A stretch of 64,000 bases of DNA from contig OW388293.1 of assembly GCA_936450465.1 (NCBI GenBank), positions 44,040,982 to 44,104,981 on the forward strand, in the 5' to 3' direction. The position numbers and the translations under genes were made by a program. The stretch comes from Gibbula magus (lineage: Eukaryota; Mollusca; Gastropoda; Trochida; Trochidae). Below the pieces are notes generated by a model that did no database searches, was not told the origin of the DNA, and saw nothing but the letters and a program-made list of their open reading frames with translations. Positions within the stretch are counted from its first letter, which is position 1; every line of letters begins with the position of its first letter. Positions 37,627 through 47,826 of this stretch are shown piece by piece.

Positions 37627-37881
37627 TCATTTGTGGATTAAGCGGTTGTAAGCTGATGGGATGAAATAGCCTTGATCCCTATTCATAGAGGGCTTATGTC
37701 TAACAATATGCACGGCTTCAGCTAAACGTTGGTGAGTGTAGTCATGTTTGTTGTTTGTGAGTGTTTTGACAGAGTCCCAATGGATGTTGTGTTGAGGAAA
37801 TTTGGTGATGTGTTCCGAAATGGCTGATTTGTGGATTTGCGGTAAATCTAAAAATCTACCAAATCTCACTCTGGCTTCCAC
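37627..37881 (-). pseudogene. Penelope-like element, end of GIY-YIG endonuclease ORF
   Basis: The minus-strand frame reads ...HKSAISEHITKFPQHNIHWD... and ...IVRHKPSMNRDQGYFIPSAY... before its stop. This matches the C-terminal end of Penelope-like reverse transcriptase/GIY-YIG proteins, where 'SAisEH', 'iDWd.vkvl' and 'h.p.mNRDqG..lp..y' are conserved. The reverse transcriptase, the GIY-YIG core and the start are missing: only about 85 residues remain, almost all in the 251-bp spacer between the two arms. The element is a severely truncated, non-functional copy. The ATG at 37881 lies inside the arm and is probably not a real start. Confidence 0.85.
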
Positions 37882-38181
37882 CTACACCACTAATTGGTAC
37901 CCTCATCCTGCCTTTGTCCTCTCATCCGCCACCCCCTGGCTAATGAACTTACTACTCTCTGGTTTCCTTGTTATCACAACTTCACTTGTACAACCATTTA
38001 TGCCAGTGTTACCTCATCTTGTTGTATTTGTTATCTCTTTATCATACCAACATGTATCCTGTATATAATCTGCTGTTTCACCATCCATTCCATATGCTTG
38101 ATAACGGTATAAGGATCTATACCGAAACGTCGCTATTGTTAATAAAGAAGTTGATCATCCATAAAATATTTGTCTTCTTCA
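37865..38181 (+). repeat. Right 317-bp arm of the Penelope-like element
   Basis: This is the inverted partner of 37297-37613. At 38095-38140 the sequence 'cttgataacggtat...atctataccgaaacgtc' forms a stem (GGTATA/TATACC) next to GAAAC. That resembles the hammerhead-ribozyme-like motif reported for Penelope-like terminal repeats, but 'tgataa' replaces the core 'ctgatga'. Activity is therefore doubtful. Confidence 0.88.
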
Positions 38182-38290
38182 TCACACCAACTTCTAGAAT
38201 GCCTCTCAAACAGAATTCCTATAGTGTAATAATGCACATAATGTACCGCCACTGAACAGCATTGATTTGGATATTAGACGTTATTATTAT

Positions 38291-38836
38291 TTCAAAACGC
38301 TGAAACAAGAGTAACGTTCCTGCTATCTACAAGAGTAACTTCTAAGATAAGAGTTTATTTTATTTATTTATTTTGTTATCAACTTTGAAAATCAAAACCA
38401 GCTCGGGTCAATGTAATATATTGTTATAGATCGTTAAAATGTCATAAACTAGTAGTTTAAATTTAGTCACTAATTGCATCTGAGAAAGAGATGTGTATTC
38501 TGTAACAGCTGGGGTCTCTAAATCATTAACAGCCTTCTGTTTGCTATTTCTATTAAAAAAAATTCTACAGATTCTTACGAAACAAGTGAACTAAAATTTC
38601 CTTTATCAAAAAAGAATATATTACATCTTGATTTCTGTAATGAGAAGATGATGAGAAACCTGACAATAATGAGTTGTTTTTCATGTTGAGGATATTTAGA
38701 CGTTGAAGTTCTATTTTTGATTAAAGATCTCAACTACATATTCAATAAATAAAAAAAATTCAATAAAGCGATGAGACAATGCACCCTTAGCTGTAAATAT
38801 TCCCGAAGCACATGTGTTACTTGTACGCACTTGGTA
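38291..38836 (+). repeat. Host segment copy A, left part
   Basis: Positions 38291-38379 match 41707-41795 with one difference seen. Positions 38401-38448 match 45711-45758. The run from about 38745 to 38836 matches 45760-45860. Copy A has extra sequence (38449-38740) lacking in copy B. It continues at 40784 after the TIR element. Confidence 0.8.
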
Positions 38837-38837
38837 A

Positions 38838-40783
38838 AGGCCGGGTCACACTGTCCCGAATATGACAAAAGATGCCAACACGAATTAGAAAATTCTCATT
38901 TCGCACGAATTTGGTTTCGATTTTGGTTAAAAACTAATCAAAATCCGGAGCAGGTACGATGCAGTCAAAAGGCAATACGATGTAACACGATGTAATACGA
39001 CGTAACACACGACTACAATGCGAATGCAATGCGAATGTCGGGTTGATCGTCGCATTGGCCTAACGTTATATAGTCTGTAAGAATACAACACGATGACAGC
39101 ATGATGGCAACACGACGTCGAATGAAGAGTTCGACGAGTATGCGATGAGAATACGAAGATGAGCTTGGTGATACAAGCATCACGTGACATCCACATTATA
39201 TAACTCTGTTGCTGTGACGGTTGGCCTCTCGGTGTCGGCCCTGGAAAGCTTAATTTCAAATGTTAGGAAATACTGGAACAGCGTAATATAGACTTTGTTT
39301 TAGTATGTTAGAGAAAGCATAAACCTGATTACTGCTATGAAAACAAGAGATTGCCGAAATGAGTTAACCGCACTTTTTCTCTTTTAACTCTGATTACTCC
39401 TTTATACACCATGGAGAATCATTTTAAAACATGTTATATTATATGGAACTTGGTGCATGGTGCTACATATCAAAGTTACATACAACATTTTTGAAGTTTT
39501 TAAAATTTTAAAATGTTTTTCTCTAATTTAAAAAAAAAATACAAAATGTCGAACCCCTGAATCCCCACTACCCAATTACCACTCTAGATAAGCTTATGAG
39601 TTAATTATATAATTAGGATGACTATTGAGCAATGGAGCAAACATATAGTCAATAAAGTTGCTGAAACCAGTCTAGCGTGAGTTGCCATGACAGCAGGAAA
39701 TCACGTGACCCTTTCCGCCTTCGGTTGCACCATCGGCGGATGTTCGAAAATCTTTGTGTGTTAAAAAACTTCCGAACCCGCGTGCGAATCTTCATTTTCG
39801 TGGTCAGCCCGTGTCTCAATCTTTCCCTTCGCACGACCATCGAGATGCAATCTTGTTACTTCTTTTCATTATCGTACTCTCATCGTCTGTCCATCGGTAC
39901 CATCGCCAAAATATTAAACACTTTGCTCCTCGATTGTCACAAGAAGGCAACGCGACTATCTTCAATCCTCGTAATTACCTGCGTATAACCATCGTTTAGC
40001 ATTACGATGCTATCACGATGGAACTTAAGTAAGAATATATTCATTACACACACATACATATATATATATATATAATACATATATGTATTTATATACGATA
40101 CCTATATGAATACATTCCATGTTTAATATAATGCATGCTTATAGATGTACGTAATGAGTTTTTTTTATAGTACAGATACATTTTCCAGATGCATGTATAC
40201 CTAAGTGGTAAATATAAGGTACTATATATTTCATACTCATTGTGATATATAGAGGTATTGTTACATATATTACACAGGTTATAATATGTAATATTTATAT
40301 CATTACATGTCTCATATTGTCATAAACCTTTTGATGTAGTAAATGCCCTCGTAACCTAGTCAATACGACATGGTATAATCACCGTGTGCATTCTTGCAAG
40401 GTATGATCGCAGTCGCGTTGTCTTCTTATGACTTCGGTCATCTTCGTGTTACATTCGTATGGCCTTCGCTTGTGAAATATGCCCTATGGTTCCGATGGAC
40501 AGGCGAAGGCAAATACGATGATGATACGAATCATATGATGTCATCTCGATAGACATACGAAGGGCACGATGAGGACACGAATGCACCACGAAACTAACAT
40601 GTCAAATATTTTGCTCGCTCTCACGATGTTGCCGCCGAACAGAGAAGAATTCCGCCGATGACCAAACGAATGCTTAAGATGCGTTTACGAATGGCCCGAT
40701 TGCTTACGATCCTTTGCGAATTTGAACATTTTCAAATTCGTGTTTCCATCTTTTGTCAAATTCGGCACAGTGTGAACCGGCCT
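38838..40783. mobile_element. 1946-bp TIR element, TAA target site (PIF/Harbinger-like)
   Basis: The termini AGGCCGGGTCACACTGT.CCGAAT.TGACAAAAGATG and the complement of the right end agree over about 55 bp with few mismatches. TAA flanks both sides (38835-38837 and 40784-40786). The paralogous segment at about 45855-45870 reads 'cttggtaagcataagg', the exact empty site with a single TAA. The interior is rich in 'acgatg'/'cgaatg' words and AT palindromes and shows no transposase-like frame, so it is non-autonomous. The 3-bp TWA target and the termini suggest PIF/Harbinger. Confidence 0.9.
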
Positions 40784-40990
40784 TAAGCATAAGGCTTGCG
40801 GACTTTTATACTTGACAATTAAAGGGCTACTGAGTGTTTTTCACAATCTTCTTATTTGGCTTTCACACCTGCAAAAATACCATAACTGCTAATTTAAATT
40901 CAATTAATTTCACTTTTCTTGCATATTCATACCCAATGCCAAATACATGTATATGCTAAAAACTTGTTTCTTGTGAAAATCGAGCAACAA
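40784..40990 (+). repeat. Host segment copy A, right part
   Basis: 'taagcataaggcttgcgg' and 'ttaaagggctactgag' match 45858-45925. Similarity fades after about 40870. Confidence 0.75.
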
Positions 40991-41706
40991 CCTTTTTAAT
41001 ACGGAGAAACCGAAATTACACTTCCATATATATGCATAGTAGGTACATACATGTAGTGTGACATATTAAACATTACCAACCCACATCTGCCGTTTTATCT
41101 GTTACAGGTTAATTTCCAAAATTACTTTTGACCAAATGGAGCGCCCCATTGTACGTTTTTTAATCATATATCCCGAATGTCACCTTTATTGTTGATAAAA
41201 GAACATTTGATGACGTTTGATTTAATGGAACTTCAACAATATACTCATTGTATATGGTTCTTTATAATGGATTCGCGTAACCAAAATAAGACACCGCCAT
41301 TGTTGATAGCAATGAGCAAGGATATGTTTCTATCTTACAAATATTTTATCTTATCATCTCAACTTTAACATATCTAGGGAATATCTAAACTGCGAAGTAT
41401 TAATCACAATTCGTAACATTATCTACGTCAACTCCGTGGATCAACAATGGAATATCCGCTAAGATATATTAAAAAATTCAAAAGGAAAATAGCAAACATT
41501 GGGAATATGTGAATGAATCAGAACGACACCAGCTACCCACGAACGTTGTACAGAAGCATATGCTATATAATGTAAATCCAACAAGGCGTCGTTGTTTAAA
41601 ACAAAATATGTTTAAAGGTAATTTTACATATGTGTTGTATTTTCAACTGTTTATCCACATTGCTATTGATATATCAACATCGACTGTTTTATATATACTT
41701 CTAAAA

Positions 41707-41795
41707 TTCAAAACGCTGAAACAAGAGTAACGTTCCTGCTATCTACGAGAGTAACTTCTAAGATAAGAGTTTATTTTATTTATTTATTTTGTTAT
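41707..41795 (+). repeat. Host segment copy B, first part
   Basis: Eighty-nine bp nearly identical to 38291-38379. Copy B is then interrupted by about 3.9 kb containing two LINE fragments before it resumes at about 45650. Confidence 0.85.
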
Positions 41796-42109
41796 ATGTA
41801 TTTTTATTTTCCAAAGTACATTTTACAACTTGATACCTGAATTGTCAACATTAAAAAACAATCTGTAGCATACATCAGCTAGGGTGGTTCTCATAAGTAC
41901 AAAAGTGTTTCAGAGTACATTTTAACATCGATGGCATATATAAGTCGATGTGAGGTACGAAATGTGTAAGTGATCACGCATTCATGTCCAAATACAGATA
42001 TCATTTATTCAGAATCATTCATAGAAAAACGTGAATGGAAGAAAGACAAGAAGGTATAAAATTGCGCTGGTTTTGGTTTTGAAAAGGCTATGCATATTTT
42101 AGCCTTATA

Positions 42110-42490
42110 CTATTTGAGTATTTCTTTTTGAAAATATGAGAAATTTGGCGTTTCCTTTTTAAGGCTTGATACATACAATGAGTATTTTATTAATAACATT
42201 ACCACATGTTGTGGATTATTATTTTTTTCTTTAAAACCAAAGATTACATATTCATGGGAAAATATTTCCTTCAGATAATTTGTTAAGCCTGACAACTTTT
42301 TCCACACATGCTATAGTGACATTCACATAATAAATGTATTATTGTTTCAGGAGCTGATTCGCAAAAAGAGCATAGTGGAGAATCAATATATTTAATAAAA
42401 AGCAACTTATATTTAGTCATTAGAATATTATGGGCAATTTTGAAATGAAACCACCTAACTGTACACTTTCTGTGCATCTACTTGCCGTTA
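42110..42490 (-). pseudogene. L1/Tx1-like LINE, 3' end of reverse-transcriptase ORF
   Basis: The minus-strand frame contains FHFKIAHNILMTKYKLLFIK, then SPLCSFCESAPETIIHLLCE with a following Cys, and after a frameshift VWKKL-type and 'FGFKEKN'-like text ending in KYSLYVSSL. This is the zinc-binding region that follows the RT domain in L1/Tx1-type LINEs (C-x2-C ... ET..HL...C ... W..L). The RT catalytic part is absent upstream, so only the tail survives, split over two frames near 42290. Confidence 0.7.
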
Positions 42491-42833
42491 AATAAATGTT
42501 TCACCAATCATCTTTGTCACATGTTTTGTCAAAAAAAGTCCAGCAGGATTGGTTACAGATTGTGATGACAGTATGCTATAAAAGAATTGGCTCCTTTGAT
42601 TTTGATATATTCATATGTCATGATATAAGAAGGACATTATTAATATCCTGCCGCCAAAATTTCGCAAAATACGCTTTTGATTCTCAGTGTATCAATTTTA
42701 AGAAACTACGTCTAAAATCTCTGTTTATTACAAATTGTATAGTAATATTATTGATAATTTAAGTTCATAATCCGAAGAACATGGAAAGATGGATCTATGA
42801 ATATAAGATCAACTAAAAAGGAGAGCGTATCAG

Positions 42834-45313
42834 TATTCACTGATTTTAGAATCTACCTCCCATCAAAACTTGCTTATCTTGGGAGACTTTAATGTGCACT
42901 TCGATAAACCTGATCTCCCAGAAGTGAAGAAAATAGTAAAGCTGCTTCACAACCATGACCTTAACCAGCATGTTAACAACCCGACTCATAAAAGTGGACA
43001 CATACTAGATTGGATTGCTGTGCGAAGCAACCATGGTCTAGTAGAGAATTTGTCTATCTTGGATAGACAAATGTCTGATAATTTTTTCATTCTGTTCACG
43101 ATGTCTATCCCAAAACCTCAACCTGAAAAAGTAGAAGTTAAATGTCGTAACCTGAAGAAGATTGACCATGCTGCATTTCGGAATGATCTTAGTAATTCTA
43201 TGCTTGTTACTGATCCTCCGTCTGATCTTGAGGATTTGTGTGAAGCCTACGATGACACATTAACAGGATTGTTGGACAAACATGCTCCATGTGTCATCAA
43301 GAAGATTACGCAGAGATCTAGTTCTCCCTGGTACAACGAGGAAGTCGTCAGTGCTAAGAATCTAAGACGGAAGGCTGAACGTCAGTGGCGAAAGTCGAAG
43401 CTTGAGGTACACCATCAAATATACACACATGCAAGAAACGCTGCTACTATGCAAATAAGAAAATCCAAGTCAGACTATTGTCACTCTAAAATAAGTGAGT
43501 GCACCAGTGATGCCAGTGCGTTGTATGACTTTGTGTTCTCATTGATGGGTAAGAAGAAGGAAACAGTCTTGCCAGATGCAGAGGATGACAAGGAAATGGC
43601 AAATGTTTTCAATAACTACTTTGTGGAGAAGATTGAAAATATCCGCACCTTCCTTGCATCTGAGAACTCTGATGAAGCACCAGAATCAAACTCTTGCTTT
43701 CGTCAGTTTGAAGGTGACGTTTTAAATAGCTTTCCTGTCTATACAGACCATGAGCTTGGCAAAATCATTGCGAATAGCAAGCCAACAACTTGGGAGCTGG
43801 ACCCTATTCCAACTAAGATCCTTCTGATGCATATCGACATACTGATTCCTGTAATAAAAAAAATCATTAATGCAAGTCTGAGTTCAGGATTAGTTCCCGC
43901 TACAATGAAGCAAGCCATTGTCAAGCCCCTCATCAAGAAGCATGACTTGGATTCATCAGAACTAAAAAACTACAGGCCTGTGTCCAACTTGACATTCTTA
44001 TCCAAAGTCCTGGAACGTTCTGTCAAGGTCTGTTTGTCTTCACATCTATTTCACTATGACTTGTTGGACAAATTTCAGTGTGCCTACAGAACGGGTCACA
44101 GTTGTGAAACTGCACTACTCCGCGTGCTTAATGATCTGCAAGTTGCAGTTGATAATGGACAAGTTGGGCTGCTGGTTCTTCTTGACCTATCTTCAGCGTT
44201 CGACACGATAGACCACGAACGACTGCTTGCAACTCTGAAGACTAACATTGGTTTGACTTGATCTGTCCTTGGCTGGATTGAATCCTATCTGTCCAATCGA
44301 ACACAATCTGTGATTGTCAAGGGTCACACATCAACCAATACTGTTCTCAAGTATGGAGTACCACAGGGGTCAGTTCTGGGCCCTATCTTGTTTACTCTGT
44401 ATACATGTGAGCTGAACAACTGATTGCATTAAATGGTGTTGGTCATCACTTTTACGCAGACGATACTCAACTGATGAGGATGTTTCGCCACCTGTACTCC
44501 CAGACAAATCTGCTAGATATGGAGATCTGCATTGACAACATCAAGCAATGGATGAACTTGAACATGCTAAAGTTGAATGGTAGCAAGACGGAGGCATTAC
44601 TGTTTGGAACACGCACTAATCTTGCCAAAGTGAAGGAAACAGAGATACGGGTAGGGACGTCTGACATCCATTTTTCGGAGAAAGTAAAAAATATTGGTGT
44701 GCTATTGGACAGTGAGCTATCCATGGATGCCAACATCAGTCAGACAATCCGGTCCTGTCACTACCATCTGCGGAATATTGGAGCCATGAGACACCTTCTT
44801 CCAACCAGTGCAGCCCATTCCCTTGTGCGCTCCCTAGTATTATCACGTCTGGATTTTTGTATCAGTCTTTTGGCCAACATATCAAACGAACAACTCCAGA
44901 GGTTGCAACGTGTGCAAAATACAGCTGCCAGGATTGTGATGAAATACAAGAAAACAGCTCATATAACTCCAGCTCTAGCCAAACTTCACTGGCTCCCTGT
45001 TCAAGCCAGAATTGAATATAAGATACTAACCATAGCGTATCAATGCTATCATCATTCTGCTCCTGCCTATCTTTCTGAACTGACAACCCACTAGGAACCA
45101 TCACGGCAACTTCGATCTGCAGACCAATGTCTCCTCTGTGTCCCAAAACCAAAACTTCGGTGGTTTGGCAAAAGAACCTTTTCCTTCAATGCAACAACAT
45201 TGTGGAATGAACTGCCTCTTCACATGAAAAACTGTGCAAATCTCTGCAGTTTCAAAAGGACTTTAAAAACCTATTTGTTCAGCAAATACTACAACACTGC
45301 CCCCTCTTGTTGA
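42834..45313 (+). pseudogene. L2/CR1-like LINE ORF: endonuclease end plus reverse transcriptase
   Basis: It starts inside an APE-type endonuclease: LLILGDFNVHFD near 42870, then NNPTHKSGHILDW. The SDH-type terminal motif has become SDNFFILF, so the catalytic His is lost. The RT follows, with LKNYRPVSNLTFLSKVLE, LDLSSAFDTIDHERLL, GVPQGSVLGPILFTLYT and the catalytic YADDTQL at 44453-44473. The C-terminal half carries LPVQARIEYKIL and LWNELP..M..C..L..FKR.LKTYLF. Breaks are an in-frame TGA at 44259, a TGA at 44421 and a frameshift before YADD, and an in-frame TAG at 45092. The natural end is the TGA at 45311. The best clade match by motif wording is L2; CR1 or Rex are alternatives. It is non-functional. 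Confidence 0.88.
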
Positions 45314-45325
45314 CAAATTCAAAAG

Positions 45326-45461
45326 TTGTATATACCAGTGAACGTTGTAAATACCAGTGACTGTTGTAAATACCAGTGAACTTCTGTAGCGCTATGAGCA
45401 TTCACCTAGTGAATGGAGTTTTAGCGCATTACAAATGCACTTATAATAATAATAATAATAG
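45326..45461 (+). mobile_element. LINE 3' end with (TAA)n tail
   Basis: Three copies of 'gttgtaaataccagtga' precede 'agttttagcgcattacaaatgcactta' and a (TAA)n tail at 45443-45460. This layout (gcgc..aaatgc then TAA repeats) is typical of L2-type 3' ends and fixes the element's downstream border. Confidence 0.82.
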
Positions 45462-45649
45462 TATGTGCTCCACATCTTTTAACATCATCTACTTTAGCTT
45501 TAGTAACGTTGTTAAGTGAAGAAGATTGATTTTGTGTTCATCAAAGCTGTGCCTGTGAAGAGAACTGCTAGTAATCCATGGCAGCTGTGGACAATATCAA
45601 AGTCGAAACCTCCTCTTAATCAATCGGGTTTATGAAATAAAGCTTCATT

Positions 45650-45960
45650 GGTTGACACAACTCTGAAAAGCAAAAACAGATGACAACGCTTGAAAGTGTA
45701 ATTGGGAAAGCTCGGGTTAATGAAACATATTGTTATAGATCGTTAAAATGTCATAAATTACATATTCAATAAATAAAAATTCAATAAAGCGATGAGAAAA
45801 TGCGCCCTTAGCTGTAAATATTTCCAAAGCACATGCATGTGTTACTTGTACGCACTTGGTAAGCATAAGGCGTGCGGACTTTTATACATGACAGTTAAAG
45901 GGCTACTGAGTTTTTTTCACAATATTCCTATTTCACACCTGCCAACATCCTAAATATTAC
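45650..45960 (+). repeat. Host segment copy B, second part with empty site
   Basis: It resumes the match to copy A ('gctcggg.taatg..a.atattgttatagatcg', 'ttcaataaagcgatgag', 'cttgtacgcacttggtaagc'). It lacks both the 38449-38740 segment and the TIR element. Confidence 0.82.
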
Positions 45961-47096
45961 ACCATGTGCTTTTTCCTAAACAATGTACTTGTGCCAGTTT
46001 TAATTCAGTTTAGAACTGATAAATTTGTATCCCATATTCATATGAGTTCTTTATGATGATGTAAAATTCACATTTCTTCTGCCCTAAAGGAGAAACTTAT
46101 CCAAGTTTTAACTAAGTTTAAAAATAAGAAGAGTTCATCCTATAGTCTGTGATTTTATAAAACACTTTCCATAGAGGAATTACGCTTTTTCCGTAACTTT
46201 ATTTCTTCTTTCCTTTTATGTAGTAGATATTATTTTTAGTTTTAACTAAGTTAACAAGGATAATATAAAATGTGATGGCATCATGCATAAAAAAAATTTC
46301 AGCGCACACTTCGTTGCAAGAAGGAACTTGCATATTCTCTTAGATATAAAATACATAAACCTGCGTTCCAACTAAAACGTACATCATGTATTAAGTAACG
46401 TTCTTCACTATATAAAATAACCGACCTATTTATCTATGTGTAATGTTTTCAACCGATGATCATTTGAATGGAGGCTGGTTAAATGAAAATGAGTAATCTC
46501 CCTCTGGTAATACTTTGCAATACCGTCTTAATTTAGATAGCCTCGGAGATTAAATGCATTAATTCCAATGAAATGTGATGGGGGATACCGTAGAGATGTT
46601 GACTTCAATTATCCCATTCGACGCTACCATTGCCAACGATGTGCCTTTCACACAGCTAACTTAGATCACATTAGAATTGATCAAAGGAATTGAATGACAC
46701 CTATTCTGTATTTTCACAAAGAAACATGAATATGGTTTCATTTTGCATGTCATTTATCAAAAAGTAAATAATTTGTTCAAATAATTTATTGATTTGTTCA
46801 GACAACCTGATGTAGATGTTTGTTTTCCGGGTCGTTAACGGACGTAATTTAAGTCCGTGGTCCGTCTTAGATTGTAGTTGAATTGCAAGTCTATGAATAA
46901 AAGTGTGTCCTCTGATGGTTTACAGATTGAATAACAGCTTCCTGTTTAACTGTTGTCAATGGTGTTAATTTGTAGCTACATACATGACATGACTTACTCG
47001 TAATAATGAGGTAAATATTCATGTTTGTATACATAATCCGATACATATAGGATATCTGTATTTTCTTATCATACCAATTGAGGCAGATAGTTTATT
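45961..47096. other. No gene seen
   Basis: AT-rich sequence without a supported ORF or repeat. Confidence 0.5.
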
Positions 47097-47826
47097 TTAC
47101 CCCCGCTACGAAGTAGTCGAGGGTATATAGCGGTCAGCACGTCCGTCCATCCGTGCGTTCGTCCGTGCGTCCGTCTGGTTTTTGTTCCGCTCATAATTCT
47201 GAAACCAGTCGTTCAAATCTTACGAAACTTGACATGTACAATCACCATGATGTGTACAGTTGCCTTTTGTATGTTTCATACCCTCATTTGCATAATTTAT
47301 GCACATTTTCTCCGTTTTTCGACTTTGCCATTCACACTTTTTGTTCCACTCATAACTCAGATCCTAATTGTTCAAATGTCTTGTTACTTGATACATATAA
47401 TAACCACGATGTGTACATCTGCCTTTTGTATGTTTCATACCCTCATTTGAATAATTTATGCAAATTTTCTCCGTTTTTGACTTAATCATTCACACTATTT
47501 GTTCCGCTCATAACTCAGACACTAATTGTTCAAATGTTACGAAACCTGATTCTTATAACCACTGATGTGCAAATCTGTCATTTGTATATTTCATACACTC
47601 ATTTACATATTTGTATATTTCATACCCTCATTTGCATATTTATTGCCATTTTTCAAATTATTCGACTTTTACTTCTAAAAAACGCTTGCAAGTGTATAAT
47701 CTATGAAGACATACTTACTCTGCTTTGATAATGCTTCTGTGGTCTATTCATACAAAAGTCTAAACATTGATGTCCTTGCTATTTTGAAACATGTTTTCTT
47801 TGACCAATGTTTAAAGCGGGGGTATA
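47097..47826 (+). repeat. Dispersed repeat 'acccccgctacgaag', three ~165-bp internal units
   Basis: The left end reads 'acccccgctacgaagtagtc' then 'gagggtatatag' and runs of 'cgtccgt'. The right end, 'aaagcgggggtatat', is an inverted echo of the left. Internal units ('gttccgctcataa.tc', 'gttcaaat.ttacgaaac', 'gatgtgta', 'gtatgtttcataccctcatttg') start near 47180, 47341 and 47500. The open frames here follow the tandem units and are not genes. Confidence 0.78.

Larger units (their letters stand above)
37286..38226. mobile_element. Whole Penelope-like insertion with 13-bp target duplication
   Basis: AATTCCTATAGTG occurs at 37286-37298 and again at 38214-38226. Between them lie arm, spacer ORF, arm and a 32-bp unpaired tail (38182-38213). 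Inverted terminal repeats plus a short one-sided tail are known for Penelope elements. The duplication overlaps the first two bases of the left arm. Confidence 0.8.

Noticed and set aside
38927..40000. Several 60-110 codon frames inside the TIR element
   Set aside because: Overlapping frames on both strands in low-complexity 'acgatg'-rich sequence, with no transposase motif.
39775..40120. AT-rich palindromes as a replication origin
   Set aside because: Simple AT-rich sequence inside a mobile element. Nothing specific supports an origin.
47153..47485. 110-codon frame with an internal peptide repeat
   Set aside because: The peptide repeat follows the ~165-bp DNA repeat of the dispersed element. 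There are no gene signals.
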